From positions 3,350,501 through 3,414,500 of the forward strand of contig OU015566.1 of assembly GCA_907165135.1 (NCBI GenBank): a stretch of 64,000 nt of DNA, written 5' to 3'. The position numbers and the translations under genes were made by a program. The stretch comes from Oikopleura dioica. Lineage: Eukaryota > Chordata > Appendicularia > Copelata > Oikopleuridae. Under the pieces are notes generated by a model. The model had not been told where the DNA came from, searched no databases, and was given only the letters and a program-made list of their open reading frames with translations. Shown here in pieces: positions 10,568-21,270 of this stretch (position 1 is the first letter of the stretch; each line of letters begins with the position of its first letter).

Positions 10568-10965
10568 GAATCTAGGACAAGGGATTAGCAGGCCGCTAAA
10601 AATAGAACGCGGCAGCGGAGCCTAGTCAACGGCAGCAGAGACTCCCAGGAAACGGCGGAAGGTGTCACAGGCGCGCGAGAGCATCTAGATTCAAGCGGGT
10701 GCCCCGAAATCACGCAGGTTCATTCCAAAAGGTTATAGCTTGAGGCTAAAACCTTAAATTGGGAAACTTATATTAGAGACTTTTTCTCAGCAGGAGCATT
10801 ACCAATAAGACTCCTACCTGATTCAAAAAGACTCACCCACCCACCATCCCTGAAATAAGCAGTACAAGTAGGGTAAATCGAGCACACGCCCTACATACTG
10901 CCCAGTCCTAACCTTAGAATCTCAGCGGAGCTTCTCTTACCACAGTATTGTAATTGCGCGTGCTC
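10568..10965 (+). repeat. Probable A2 segment of split direct repeat
   Basis: This 398-bp non-coding stretch lies between the two 45-bp repeats. In PAT/Ngaro elements the segment here copies the 5' end of the element (A1), which is outside this window, so the match cannot be checked here. It is less A-rich than the coding part, with a short CG-rich patch near 10590-10690. Confidence 0.5.
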
Positions 10966-11010
10966 GGGAATATTCCCATTACCATTGTTATTTATGCGTG
11001 ATTATAATAC
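10966..11010 (+). repeat. Split direct repeat copy B2, 3' end of the element
   Basis: Exact second copy of the 45-bp unit at 10523-10567. Composition changes sharply after 11010 (GACTC words vanish), so this is taken as the element terminus. Confidence 0.78.
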
Positions 11011-11233
11011 TAATGCCGAACTGCGATTCTTTGTTCGCGACAAACTTTCATAGAAAATCCATGAGAAAAACTGGCCAATCAGAGACCTGTATTTGGCCTA
11101 CCGGCCAATCAGTGGCCAGTATTTTTTTCGGGAAAAGTTTTTCGCCAATAAAGAATTGCTGTTTGGCATATTCCCATAATACCAGGAGAAATAAATGGTT
11201 TTTCTTCGTTGCATCGTAGCTTGACAGCTTTAT
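11011..11233. other. Intergenic, with CCAAT-rich short palindromic repeat
   Basis: Around 11070-11122 there is CTGGCCAATCAGAG, a spacer, then CTACCGGCCAATCAG. The same wording recurs in the palindromes at 24781-25040 and 47300-47400. No gene is seen. Confidence 0.35.
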
Positions 11234-12044
11234 TTAGGCCTTCGGCTTAAGTCCATAACCAGGAATAAACTTAGGGGGTGTTGTGACAGAGTTTGCGAAA
11301 TCAAAGTTTGAAAAATCTGGACATTTAGCTTTAAGAGCATCAGTAAGTTTATCAAAATTTCGAACGCATAAATTATAAGTCAATTTGGTGAGTGCAAATT
11401 TTTGGGAAGGCTTAGGGGTTGTTGAGATAGGGAGAAGGTCTGGACATCTTGCTTTCTCAGCATCAGTAAGGCTCTCATAATGTTTCGGTTTACAAAAATA
11501 TTCAAGCCTCCAATCAGGCTTTGGTTTGCACATCTTTTTATGCGTTTTATCAAATTCATTTATTTTCCCATCGATAAATCTAACCATGCGTTTTGAACTC
11601 CATTTCTTGTAAGTATTACCGTCCATGCACACAAAAGCATTATGAAAGCTCTTGACGGATATGAAGAATTTTTTGACCATTTCGCTGTTGATAAATACTT
11701 TTGGTTTTATGAAATCGTTTTCATCACCTGAAACAGCGAATTCTGAGCAGTTAATTTTCGTTCTGACGGCAAAATTCTCTACACGCTCGAAAAAAGCGAC
11801 AAATTTCTTTGCCGACATTGGGTTGCAATCATACTTATTATACGTTTTATCGGAAATTCTGGCGAGAATAGTCTCGTAGGCGTCGACGATATTGTTCCAT
11901 GCGGTAGCTGATTGCTCGTTCAGTGACTTACTCGCAATCGAAGAAAAGAACAAAAAGAATATCTGAATTTTATAATAAGAATTTCGAATTTAATAAACAA
12001 AAATTGAGAAAATTGTGATTCTCTTGTTATACCTTTCTCTTCAT
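11234..12044 (-). CDS. Secreted protein with two LTDA-K-CPD cysteine motifs
   Basis: Exon 1 is 12044-12033 and encodes only MKRK. A 70-nt GT-AG intron follows, then exon 2 (11962-11234), giving 246 residues. The splice creates MKRKIFFLFFSSIAS, a clear signal peptide, which is why this ATG was chosen over an upstream open frame. The mature part is Lys/Phe-rich with scattered Cys. The C-terminal third has two copies of a motif: Cys, about ten residues, LTDAEKARCPD or LTDALKAKCPD, separated by a Pro/Thr linker (TTPKPS). No known family is recognised. It is probably an extracellular, perhaps lineage-specific, protein. Confidence 0.6.
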
Positions 12045-12401
12045 AGTATGATAAAAAAAAGATCTTTGAGAAAATTGGGAACAAAATTCGTTAATGAATT
12101 TGTCGTAGTCGCCCTTACCACTAGATGAGTTCATGAGCAAAATAAAACTCTCTTGATATGAGCACGCATATTTCTTGAAAATCCTTGTTACCACAAGTGC
12201 ATCGCTAAAGAGGTTTAATAGAATGTCATGAGAGTTCAACCACTTAGTTGATACTTAATATCGTCCTGCGGGTTGTTTTTTATAATTTGCTATTTTAAAT
12301 TTTGAGCATTTTATTCGTCTGAACAATTGTGAAAAAATAGTATCTCTTATCGTTTTTATGACTCATATCTGACTTTAAATTGCCGGTTCGCCCAGTCGTG
12401 T
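12045..12401. other. AT-rich upstream region of the secreted-protein gene
   Basis: The reverse frame is open from about 12239 to 12045, but it lacks a good start and is not needed for the signal-peptide model. It is probably leader or promoter. No motif is recognised with confidence. Confidence 0.25.
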
Positions 12402-12787
12402 CACCGTGGTTTTCCATCTTAAGAGCGCCCAACTTAAGAGCGTTTTTTCCAATATTTTTAATATTTTGTCATCTGAAAAAATCCCAACTTTAGAGCGTTT
12501 TTGGGAATAATTAGTATAACGTTTGAAAATCATTGAAAAAAATTTTTTTCTACGCTTTTTTTCAGGTGAAATAGCCTCTGATTCAAAGATCGTAATTTTT
12601 TTATCATAAATAGGTAAAAATGACATGAGATGCATTTTAAGAGTTTTGGAAAAAATTCATATTATGCATTTTCATTCATTATTTTTTCCCACTGTCATCC
12701 TAGTTTGGTCGTAAATTTTCCAACTTAAGAGCGTTTTGGTCTACCCTTGTCATCTGAAAAACGCTCTGAAGATGGAAAACGACGGTA
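12402..12787. repeat. MITE-like element with CTTAAGAGCG words
   Basis: The left end CACCGTGGTTTTCCATCTT matches the reverse complement of the right end (TACCGTCGTTTTCCATCTT) with few mismatches, giving a terminal inverted repeat of about 25 bp in a 386-bp element. Inside, the word AACTT(A)AGAGCGTTTT occurs three or four times. There is no ORF. Confidence 0.55.
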
Positions 12788-13908
12788 TATCAATTTAAAA
12801 TGACAATATTTGGTCAAAATCCTTATGCGTCGAAAAATAAGCAATGAAAGGTCTGAGAATTGAGTTCTGAAATCAAGGAGGACTTATGGTATTGTATTAA
12901 CCCGAGATAATAAAATATATTTGAAAATATGCTCATTCATTTTGAACCAGTAGAAATTCCTTTTCGACTCTTGTCAGAGTATGAAAAATATTTTTGAATA
13001 GCAGCAAATAAAAAGCAAATATAACAAAGTATAAGATTATTAAAAAGTAGGAAAAGAAGGTAAATCGAGTTTTCCTTTTCAGTTTCTATCGCTTATTTTT
13101 GTCCAGCAAGAAAAAGTTGAAAGAAGAAAACCAGGTTGGAAAGTGTTGTTTACGCAGTAAAAAGCGATGTTCGTTTAGTTGGTGGCGGTGCGCGCACCTG
13201 TCAGCATCTTCGTTGAGTATTATTAAATGGACAATAATTCATCATAAACTATTCGTAAACATTTCGAGCGCGGTTTTGCGAAGGTGTCAACTTTTACATT
13301 CTTCGCAAAACAATATTCGCCACACTTTCACCTCCCAAACGCATTATATTTACAGTAATTTGAATTTTAGAAAATGAAAAAAATAGAAAAAGGAGGATTT
13401 TCACTTCCCGGGATCATCTTTTTCGCCAGGCGGAAGGGTGAAACTTCCGCGCGAAAACAAACTGACGAGCAAAATACGAATTATTTTCTGAATTTCCGAT
13501 TAAAAAACGGAAAACATCATGATAGGAAGAAATGGAAAAATTTTTTTTTGAACAAAATTTCTTGGAAAGTGAAAAACAGAATCGCCGAGGTGATTTGGCC
13601 TCGGTTGTGGCAGGTGGGCATTTCTCGTCCGTTTTTTGAGACGTTCGTGGCGTCACGTGATTTGAGTGACGGAGGTGCCTTCTGCTTCGACGGGTTGAAC
13701 GGCGAACGTGTTCCGTCCTGCGACAAGTGCTTAGATCCCGACGATAGATCCAACAACCCAACGCCCCTTTTTCGTTACTATTGCCGCAACGTGCGACGCA
13801 AACCGACGCAACAAAATACACCGAATGACGATTCAGCAAAAACAAAATAAAGAATGTCCAATAAAGACTTTTTCAATAAAAAATATCAATGGATTCGGCT
13901 CAGAAAAC
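12788..13908. other. Intergenic, no supported gene
   Basis: A 158-codon frame (13374-13850) exists, but an overlapping reverse frame is equally long and no family or splice support is seen. The patch 13590-13830 is richer in CG and contains TCACGTGA, so it could be a promoter-like island. Confidence 0.25.
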
Positions 13909-14114
13909 CGGGCTCGGCACCCTGCGTAGAAAACCTGAGTCAGGTTTTGAAAGGCTAAAATTCTAAGCCGCACTGCGGCTTTTGATAATAAAGCCGCAAC
14001 GCGGCTTCGCCATAATTTTTGATAGCGGCTTCGATATAAAAGAGCCGCTACGCGGCTTTTCATTGAAGACCTTTCAGACCCTGACTCAGGTTTTCTACAC
14101 AGGTCGTCGAGCCC
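13909..14114. repeat. Foldback element, CCTGAGTCAGG family
   Basis: Inverted arms: GGCTCGGCACCCTG and AAAACCTGAGTCAGG on the left; CCCTGACTCAGGTTTTC and GTCGAGCC on the right. The centre holds smaller hairpins of AAGCCGC/GCGGCTT. No ORF. Relatives lie at 15271-15427, 20681-21270, 22266-22360 and 40765-40910. Confidence 0.65.
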
Positions 14115-15270
14115 AGTTCTTGGCTCAAAAACCGTCTCTATCTCGCTCTAGAATTTGGCTTCCCAGGAAGTATAAGTGTCTATTTACCCGACTTTCTGAT
14201 TAAAGAAAACCCGCCAATTGTCAAAATGCAAACAATTGGGGTGAATTGGCAAATATCCGGCAAATCTTAGAAAACTTGGAAATCAGCGAAAAAGCGCCTA
14301 TTTGTTTTGCAAATTTTCGAAAACTTTGAAAGCGTTTCAGAGCTGCTCGAATCGGTCATCAAAAGAGACCTCTTGTTGGCGCAAAATAGGAAAAACAACC
14401 GCGATTCCAGAGATTTGCAAAATGTATTTTTACTTGAAATCACTTCCGTTCTGGCCTCCGTTGATTTAATTTTGGAGACATTTAGTTTCAGAAGTCAGGA
14501 GCTATTAACCGAGGTTTTTTTGAAGAATTTTTTGAATAGTTTTTGAAAAGAAAAGTTCAAACTATCCTTCTCTCAAAAAATACAATGACTAAGCAAAAAA
14601 GCGATGAGCTTGTTTGAAAGCAGCGAAATTGAGCAACCGCAAAAACGCGTGAAAATTGATGAAGCGCCGCTCGGAGTTGCTGCTTTGTTCCCCCAAGTGG
14701 CTTCGTTATGAGAACCGGGACGAGCGCTTTTTCAATCTTTGGATACCAGCGGCTTTCGCTTCAAGTACCCCAAAAGCGGCTTCCTCAAATAAAGACAAAG
14801 TTATGAACTTTTCAAGCTTCATTTTTTAAATAAGATTTTTTTCAGAATTTCGTGAAAAAAATATTTTTCCCAAATTCGAAAAAATAATTTTTCTACCATC
14901 ATCATTGATTCTCGATTCTGAGATGTTGCATCGTGAGCTATCGTTGTTTTGGCGCGTTGGGCTCGGAGGAACTCTTGCTCGGCTCTCTTGCATCACGTGG
15001 CCTCGTCGGAGCTTCTCGTCGCTCCGTAAATCGGCAAGGAGAGGCTCACGGCAATCCAAACGGCAAATATTATTACGTGAGAGATGTACAACCCTCGACG
15101 CTGTTGTGAACACATCGCCCGAGAAAAAATTACGGATCGGAGCAAAAAAGCAAAAGCTGAATACAACTGTTCAACGAGGTTTCGGGGCGGAGTCGATTTT
15201 TAGAAAACTCGATGATAAAAAACATTATCATCTTCTTTCAATTGGAATAAGGGTGGATAGTGCCAAGCTT
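14115..15270. other. Intergenic, no supported gene
   Basis: AT-rich DNA with a CG-richer patch at 14930-15110 (including CATCACGTGG). Overlapping open frames on both strands have no recognisable product and look like chance ORFs. Confidence 0.2.
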
Positions 15271-15427
15271 GGGCTCGGCAGCCTGAGAAGAAAACCTGAG
15301 TCAGGGTCCGAAAAATGCTCTGAGAAAAGCCGCTCTGCGGCTTCGTTCTTAAAAGAAGCCGCGGTGCGGCTTTAAAGTTCATGTCATTCAGACCCTGACT
15401 CAGGTTTTTACTCAGGATATCGAGCTC
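15271..15427. repeat. Foldback element, CCTGAGTCAGG family
   Basis: GGCTCGGCAGCCTG and AAAACCTGAGTCAGGGTC on the left match GACCCTGACTCAGGTTTT and ATCGAGCTC on the right in inverted orientation, with AAGCCGC/GCGGCTT inner hairpins as in the 13909 copy. Confidence 0.65.
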
Positions 15428-15988
15428 AGATCTCAGCTCAGGAAAGATTTTTATGCTTCGTTCTTAAGTTTTTGCTTCGAGGAAAACCTTAATCTCGCCC
15501 CTTAATCCCGAAAGTAAATTCGCCACGCGCTAGAATCTCGATTCTAGGTCTCCCCAAAATTAGTAGATCCTTATCCCGCTTTCTCAAAAATAACAAAAAT
15601 GCTCGATGGTATCTTCTCCAAACAAAAATGAGCAAAAAGGTCACTTGTCACAAATATACAGCACCAGGGGCGAGCAAGTTAGCCAGGTGCAAAAAGAAGA
15701 GAGTTTTTAACAGGCTCAAATAATTAACTCAACGATTTCTAAATTTTCAATTTTTCAACTTTCCTTTTGCCGTTACTTTGTCGATCGCGCAAAATGACAA
15801 GCGTTTGGAATGTGGCGCAATCAAGAATAAATTCATTTTCGAATTTTTGACGAGCCTGGCGCACCGCGACACTCTTTTTGGGTGAATTTTAATTCACTCG
15901 CAAAAAGTACTTGAGAAAAATTTGACAAAATTAAGTGCTCGACTTCATGATTTTTCTTATTTCATGTGAGATTTTTGAATAAAAATGG
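15428..15988. other. Intergenic, nothing recognised
   Basis: AT-rich sequence without a convincing ORF, RNA gene or long repeat. Confidence 0.2.
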
Positions 15989-16131
15989 GTTGGCGTTAGG
16001 AACCGGCAAAAATTCGACAAATTTTTGGGTCAGCGCATTTTTGGCTTCTGATTGGCCGGTAAACGGAATCCAGGCCTCTGAAAATTTCAACGCGAAATTG
16101 GCCAAAATTTTTGTCGGATCCTGACACCACC
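15989..16131. repeat. Hairpin MITE, GGAACCGACAAAAA family
   Basis: The left arm (GGAACCGGCAAAAATTCG) pairs imperfectly with the right arm (AAAATTTTTGTCGGATCC). The centre carries GATTGGCCGGTAAACGGAATCC. Relatives lie at 19294-19445 and 26061-26214. Confidence 0.5.
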
Positions 16132-16741
16132 TTGTTTTTATTCGAAAATCTCACATAAAATTTGAAAAATTCTGGTTCAAGATTGTCGGTTTTCGGGTTC
16201 GGTGTCGAAATTGACAATCTTGTGCCCTGAATTTTAGCTTCCACAGCAATTTTCGGCCAGAAAAGTCCGTGATTCATCCGAAAATCGACTATTATTGACC
16301 TTCAGAGTCGATTATTCTTGAGAACTTTGGTAAGGTATATTAAAAAGAAGGAGCTTGTTAAAATGAGATCGTTTGAAAATAAACTGATCAGATAAAAAGA
16401 GCGTCAAAAAACGAAAATTTCCAATTTTGTCAATTAGCGATAAAACCCCGTCCGATTTGTTAATTGCTATCGGACAAAGGCGATAAACCTTCGATTTCAC
16501 AAAAACCGGCGCCAATTTCCGGATCAGTATCTCATTTTTAGCATTCTCCATTTCGAGCTTCCGAAAATTCGAAAATTCGGGAAAACATTTTTCGTCAAAA
16601 ATTGAATTGCCTCTTCTCATGACTCGCACCTGGGCGAGTTAACATCTTTTGGTCAAGAATCCGCAGCTGGAGCAATAAGAGCCAGTGTAAATATAAAGTC
16701 AATTTTCATAAATATATCCCTTCCTAACCGGCTAAATAAGC
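16132..16741. other. Intergenic, nothing recognised
   Basis: AT-rich. A reverse frame at 16312-16629 has no recognisable features. Confidence 0.2.
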
Positions 16742-17856
16742 TCTTTGAGGCAGGGTGAAAAATGGCGTGTGATATTCCTGGGATGTCGCGCGCGCGCTGA
16801 AAAAACCTCCCGGGGCGTGTGGGAGGTTTTTGCCTTCTCACAGAGCGTGGGGGAGCTAAATTTTTTCGCGAGGTGAAGTGACGTCACGCTTTTTTCGATT
16901 GTTGAATGAAGTTAGGGACTTTCACGTGGAAAAATAATTTGTTCGTTGTAAAAGTTTACTCATAAATGTAGATTTTCCAGCTGATTTCAATGAAAGCAAA
17001 CTATCCGCAGGATTTTTCAATAATGAAGTTGTTCAATTCGTTCAGAACTGACCAAAAATGAAGTGCTTGGGCCAAGCAGCTTGGCAAAATCTGGTGATAG
17101 ATTTTAGGATTTTAGTTTACGGCTGTTTTCAATGAAAAATTCATAATGAATATTGCTCCAGACCTATAAGAAAGCTATAAATAGGGACTTTCACGGAAAA
17201 ATCAAGGTGCTCCGATAACTATGAAAATTTATCATCTAGTACATTTTTTTTCGCTGATTCCAAAGCCTATAAAGAAGCTCGTAGCGTTCCTCAGGTACCC
17301 GATTTAGTGTCGTTTTATCGCACAAGAATGTTTACGCCACTAACTTTCGCTACTAAAGGCAAGTTTTTAAATTTTAAAACCCCAAAACAGCATGTTCTGT
17401 AAAGTTTAACTCCATGCGAAATGACCCAATATAATTAGTGATTTTTATTGATTTTTATGAGTAGAAAATAATTTGGTGATTTTTGGCTAAAGTTTCACGG
17501 ATCAGAAGTTGTTTTTTCTTACAAAATTAGTTAAAAACATGAACCTTTTTACCTCCGGAAACTTTTTAGTGATAATCACAATCAATTTGCTTCTGATTTC
17601 GAGTACTTGGTCAAAATAAGCCCCCACTGAGATTAAGGCGCGCTGATGCTTTTGGGCTCGCCGAGGATCGCGTAGCCGGAGTGCCCGTGCGCTCCCAGGC
17701 ACTCTGTGAGCTCACAGCGCGTGGGTGATCTCGATTTTTAAGCACCTCACAGAATTTTCTGTGATAATGGCGCCACCTCCCACGCGCTCTGGGAGGTTTT
17801 GCCGCGCGCGCGAGATCCCAGGCAAATCACGCGCCATTTTTCACCCTGCTTTGAGG
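16742..17856. repeat. 1.1-kb element with long GC-rich terminal inverted repeats
   Basis: Left arm (about 16745-16850) and right arm (about 17750-17856) pair over roughly 100 bp: GCAGGGTGAAAAATGGCG, then a CGCGCGCG block, then AACCTCCC. The interior is AT-rich with no transposase-like ORF, so it looks non-autonomous. Confidence 0.55.
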
Positions 17857-19293
17857 GGTTTTGATGAGTTTTCCGGTCATTTTTCGGCAAAAAAATTTTA
17901 AAAAGATTTTCGAAAAAGCGAGAATTTTGGCTCAAAACCTCTGAAGACTCAAAATATCTGAGTTAGGGTCAGGGTTAGGGTTCGCGCTTGGTTAAAAACT
18001 GAGTCGGGTCCCAAAAACGCTAAATCTTTCAATAATTATAAAAATAATTTTTTAAATAAATTTGAAGAAGATTATTATTTTTATAAATTTTGAAAAATAA
18101 TTATTTTAAAATATCTTTTGGGGAATAAATAATCCTTCTTTATGTTAACGAAATCCTGACTCAGGGTTTTTGGCAGGTTTTTTGAAGGTTTTTCGCTCGA
18201 AATTGAGATATTTTGTAATGAAAAAGATAATTATTGCCTTGGTAATAGAAAATAAATGGAAAAAAAAGGTTTCTCATTTTTTCTCGTTTTTCGAAAAAAG
18301 CTCTGAGAGAATCTGTGTGTTGGTAAGTTACGTGAACAGTGACGAGAAGGGGTCGGAACGTGTTCGCTATTAACGCGGCGGTCTCTGGCCGAGTTGCGAG
18401 TTATTCCGGCTTAATTTTTACGAAACCGAACGTGAACCACCGCCGGATCACCGTGCGACTGACGAGACGATAACACGCAACCGCCCAAGACATCTTTAAC
18501 AGACACAGCTTTTTCAGAAAACTTAGAATACACAACTTTCTTTTTAGACGCCTTTTTTATTTTTCATTTTTTCGAGCGATTTTTTCTCGAAAAAAATGAA
18601 AAATGAAAGCATTTTTCAATAAGTTTCATTTATAATTGTAAAATTTAAATAGCCGAATTAGCAAGAAAGCAGATTGAGTGATGCATTTGTTCATTCATTC
18701 TCCTCCTTTTTGAAGAGGTGCCCAGCCGACGGCTGATCCAGGCTGAGATTAATTTGCACTTCAGCTGGAAATTCCTGAGCCGCTTGAGCGACGTTTCAAT
18801 CAATCAACCTTGCTCCTCGCTTTTCTGAGCTGACAGAAACAATCGATTACGCATTGCCCGGAAACAAAATCCCGAGCTTTTAATCCAATTATATATAATT
18901 ATTTATATTTTAACAAAATAATTTTCTTTGTTGAAAATTCCAAAAAAACCCTTTTTTCTAGTGAGAAGAGCGTTTTTGGAAAATGCTTATTGTGCGATAT
19001 TTATTGATTTGATTGGGCCTGAGTCGGATCGTGCTCTGAACGAAAAAATGCTCGGCGGCGCCACCAGTCTCTCAACCTTTTTTATTTTACTGTCCTTCAA
19101 TTAATTTTGTTTCTAGCGCAAGATTTTTTCAATAAAAGCATTTCGATAGACAACACCTTTTTAAAAATGTTTTAATAAATAAAAAACGTTCTAATAATCC
19201 AGTTTTTAATTATATGATTATATTTTTTTCATAAAAGAGTGTGAATGATTCAATTTTATAAAAAAAATAATAAAATAATAAAGATTTGAGTTT
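17857..19293. other. Intergenic, nothing confidently coding
   Basis: It contains two adjacent TTAGGG units near 17965-17985 and a CG-rich patch at 18340-18500 that could be promoter-like. AT-rich hairpins lie near 18030-18120. No gene is supported. Confidence 0.25.
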
Positions 19294-19445
19294 AGGTGTC
19301 TGGAACCAATGAAAAATTTCGAGAAATTTTGAGTGGAAATTTCCGACCAATCAGAAGCCCAGACTCGGCTCACAGGCCAATCCGCAGCCGAGAAACTGCC
19401 AACACAAAATCTGTGGAAATTTTTTGTCGGCTCCCGACGCAACCC
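19294..19445. repeat. Hairpin MITE, GGAACCGACAAAAA family
   Basis: Starts AGGTGTCTGGAACC and ends TTTTTTGTCGGCTCCCGACG, with internal CCAATCAGA and GGCCAATCCG. It is a diverged member of the family best preserved at 26061-26214. Confidence 0.5.
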
Positions 19446-20680
19446 CAGGCACCATAATTGGATATTTTCTTTGAAAAATAAGGAATATTTTTTAAGCTCG
19501 ACTGATTCGCTCAGTTTAACTCAGGTTATGAAGGCAATAGTAAGTACTATTAGCTCGTCGCTATTTTACCAATTCATAAAAACATATTGTTCTTAACGAT
19601 AAGAAACAAGCCAGAACCAAAAATCGATAAGGCGGTCTTGGATCTCTCAAGTCCGGAAATTTTTTGTTATTTTGGCTTCAGAATTTTGCCGCCGCCGCCC
19701 TAATTGGAGTATAAATTAACCCACCTTGTGATTAAAACATTCGATTTTGTTAGGATTATGCCACTTGCGTCACACAACTCCAGCCTCGCCAGCGTCGATT
19801 CTAGCGTTTTTTTCAAGTCGAGTTCCTCAAAAGTGGCGCGTTATATAAATTCAAGTGGCCTTTTACGAGGCAAAAAATAAATAGTTTTTTTGGAGGAAAA
19901 AAAGAAGATACTCTTGAAATATTATACAACTAGACCACTTTTCTCAATCAAGAGCCAGAGTCCATTTTTACCGTTTTTATTTTTATTTTTTCAAAAAAAT
20001 TTTTTTCCAGAAAATCAACTTTTTTGGCTTGAAAATCATCTCTTCGCGAATTCCGATTCCGGAACTTGTTCGCTATTTTTCGTTTTACGCAAAAATCCAT
20101 GGCATTAGCCGTCGAACAGATCAAAGAGGAGTACCGCGCTCGACAGAATTGAGCTCATCATTGGCTCAAGGCGGATCATCGCGCAACTTTTCCAATTCAG
20201 AGCCGCGCCGCTTTTATCGCAAATCCCCAATTTCATGATGAAAAAAGCAGAAAAGATCCTCCAGTTGTGCCAAAAATAGAAAGTACCGTCAATTATCAAG
20301 GCTTTTAGCAAGATTTGAGCGAAGAAAAATTGGCTTGAAAATTTCATAAAAATTCTAGAATCGAGATCTCGAAAAGGTCAAATGAAAAAGGATCAAAAAT
20401 CTCGATGGAATTCGGGTCACGTGCCAAGATATCGACTGGGAGGAACCATCTGGTGCGAAGGGGAGGTGCCGCCCCACTTGACCAAGTAAGCTCGTCAGGG
20501 CTAGTGCTCATTCCCTAAAACAACAAATTTGCTAATTTTGCTATTATTTTGGCCTAAATGCATCTTAGCCAAGATAAATAAATAGACAAGTTTTTCTAGA
20601 GTTGTTCAATGAAAATAGAAGAAAAATAAATCGGATTTCTCGATATTCGTTTTTGAATTCAATTCAGCAACCTGTGTCTT
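19446..20680. other. Intergenic, nothing confidently coding
   Basis: AT-rich. Short frames on both strands (19890-20238, 20105-20347) overlap one another and have no recognisable domain. Confidence 0.2.
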
Positions 20681-21270
20681 TAACCTGAGTCAGAGTCCTG
20701 AAAATGCTGAAATAAAGAGCTTCAATTATGACACAGGTTTTTATTCGCAGTTTTCAGGACACTGAGTCAGGTTTTCTTTACTGAATGCAAGAAACAGTTA
20801 AGGGTATCACTGCGTTTCCTTGGCTTACAAAACCTGTGTGAAAAACCTGAGTCAGGGTCCTAAAATTGCTGAAATAAATAGCTCTTATTTTGATACGAGT
20901 CTCTTTATTAACAGTTCTTTAGGACCCTGAGTCAGGTTTTTCAGACAAAATGAAAGAAATATTTAAGGGTATCCCTCCGTTTCTTTGGCTTTTAAAACCT
21001 GCGTGCTAAACCTGAGTCAGGGTCCTAGAAAGGCTGAAATAAATAATTCCAATTTTGATACGACTCTTTTTATTAACAGTTTTTAGGATCCTGAGTCAGG
21101 TTTTTCTTACAAAATGCAAGAAACAGTTAAGGGTATCTCTCCGTTTCTTTGGCTAACGAAACTTGTGTCAGTATTCCCGGACAGGTTTTGAAAGCTGAAG
21201 AAGCGCAGTGATACCCTCAACTGTTTTTTTCCCATTCAGTTAGGAAAACCTGTCTCAGGGTCCTGAAAAC
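20681..21270. repeat. Tandem array of about 163-bp foldback units
   Basis: The word CCTGAGTCAGGGTCCT, or a near copy of it, starts at about 20684, 20846 and 21011, so the period is 162-165 bp. Each unit is a hairpin (CCTGAGTCAGGGTCCT against AGGACCCTGAGTCAGGTTT) followed by AACAGTTAAGGGTATC. A fourth, degraded unit ends near 21270. Confidence 0.7.

Larger units (their letters stand above)
1..11010 (+). mobile_element. Tyrosine-recombinase (YR) retrotransposon, left end missing
   Basis: One strand carries reverse transcriptase-RNase H, a tyrosine recombinase and several extra ORFs, so this is a YR-class (DIRS-like order) retroelement. No integrase, LTR or aspartic protease is visible. The sense strand is A-rich and T-poor and is saturated with the pentamer GACTC, unlike the DNA after 11010. 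A perfect 45-bp direct repeat (10523-10567 and 10966-11010) marks the 3' end and fits the B1-A2-B2 layout of PAT/Ngaro split direct repeats. The matching A1 would lie left of base 1 and cannot be seen. At over 11 kb with at least eight ORFs it is large for this class. The class is confident. The subclass is inferred from the repeat layout. Confidence 0.85.

Noticed and set aside
10365-11010. LTR-type ends for the retroelement
   Set aside because: No TG...CA long repeat and no integrase; the recombinase and short split repeats point to the YR class.
12027-12239. Longer N-terminus for the secreted - strand protein
   Set aside because: The frame starts at a non-ATG and has no acceptor-linked upstream exon, while the internal ATG at 12044 gives a clean signal peptide after splicing.
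13374-13850. 158-codon + strand ORF
   Set aside because: An overlapping reverse frame is similar in length, there are no domains, and the composition fits a CG-rich non-coding patch.
17960-17990. Telomeric repeat tract
   Set aside because: Only about two TTAGGG-like units, diverged; too short for a telomere remnant claim.
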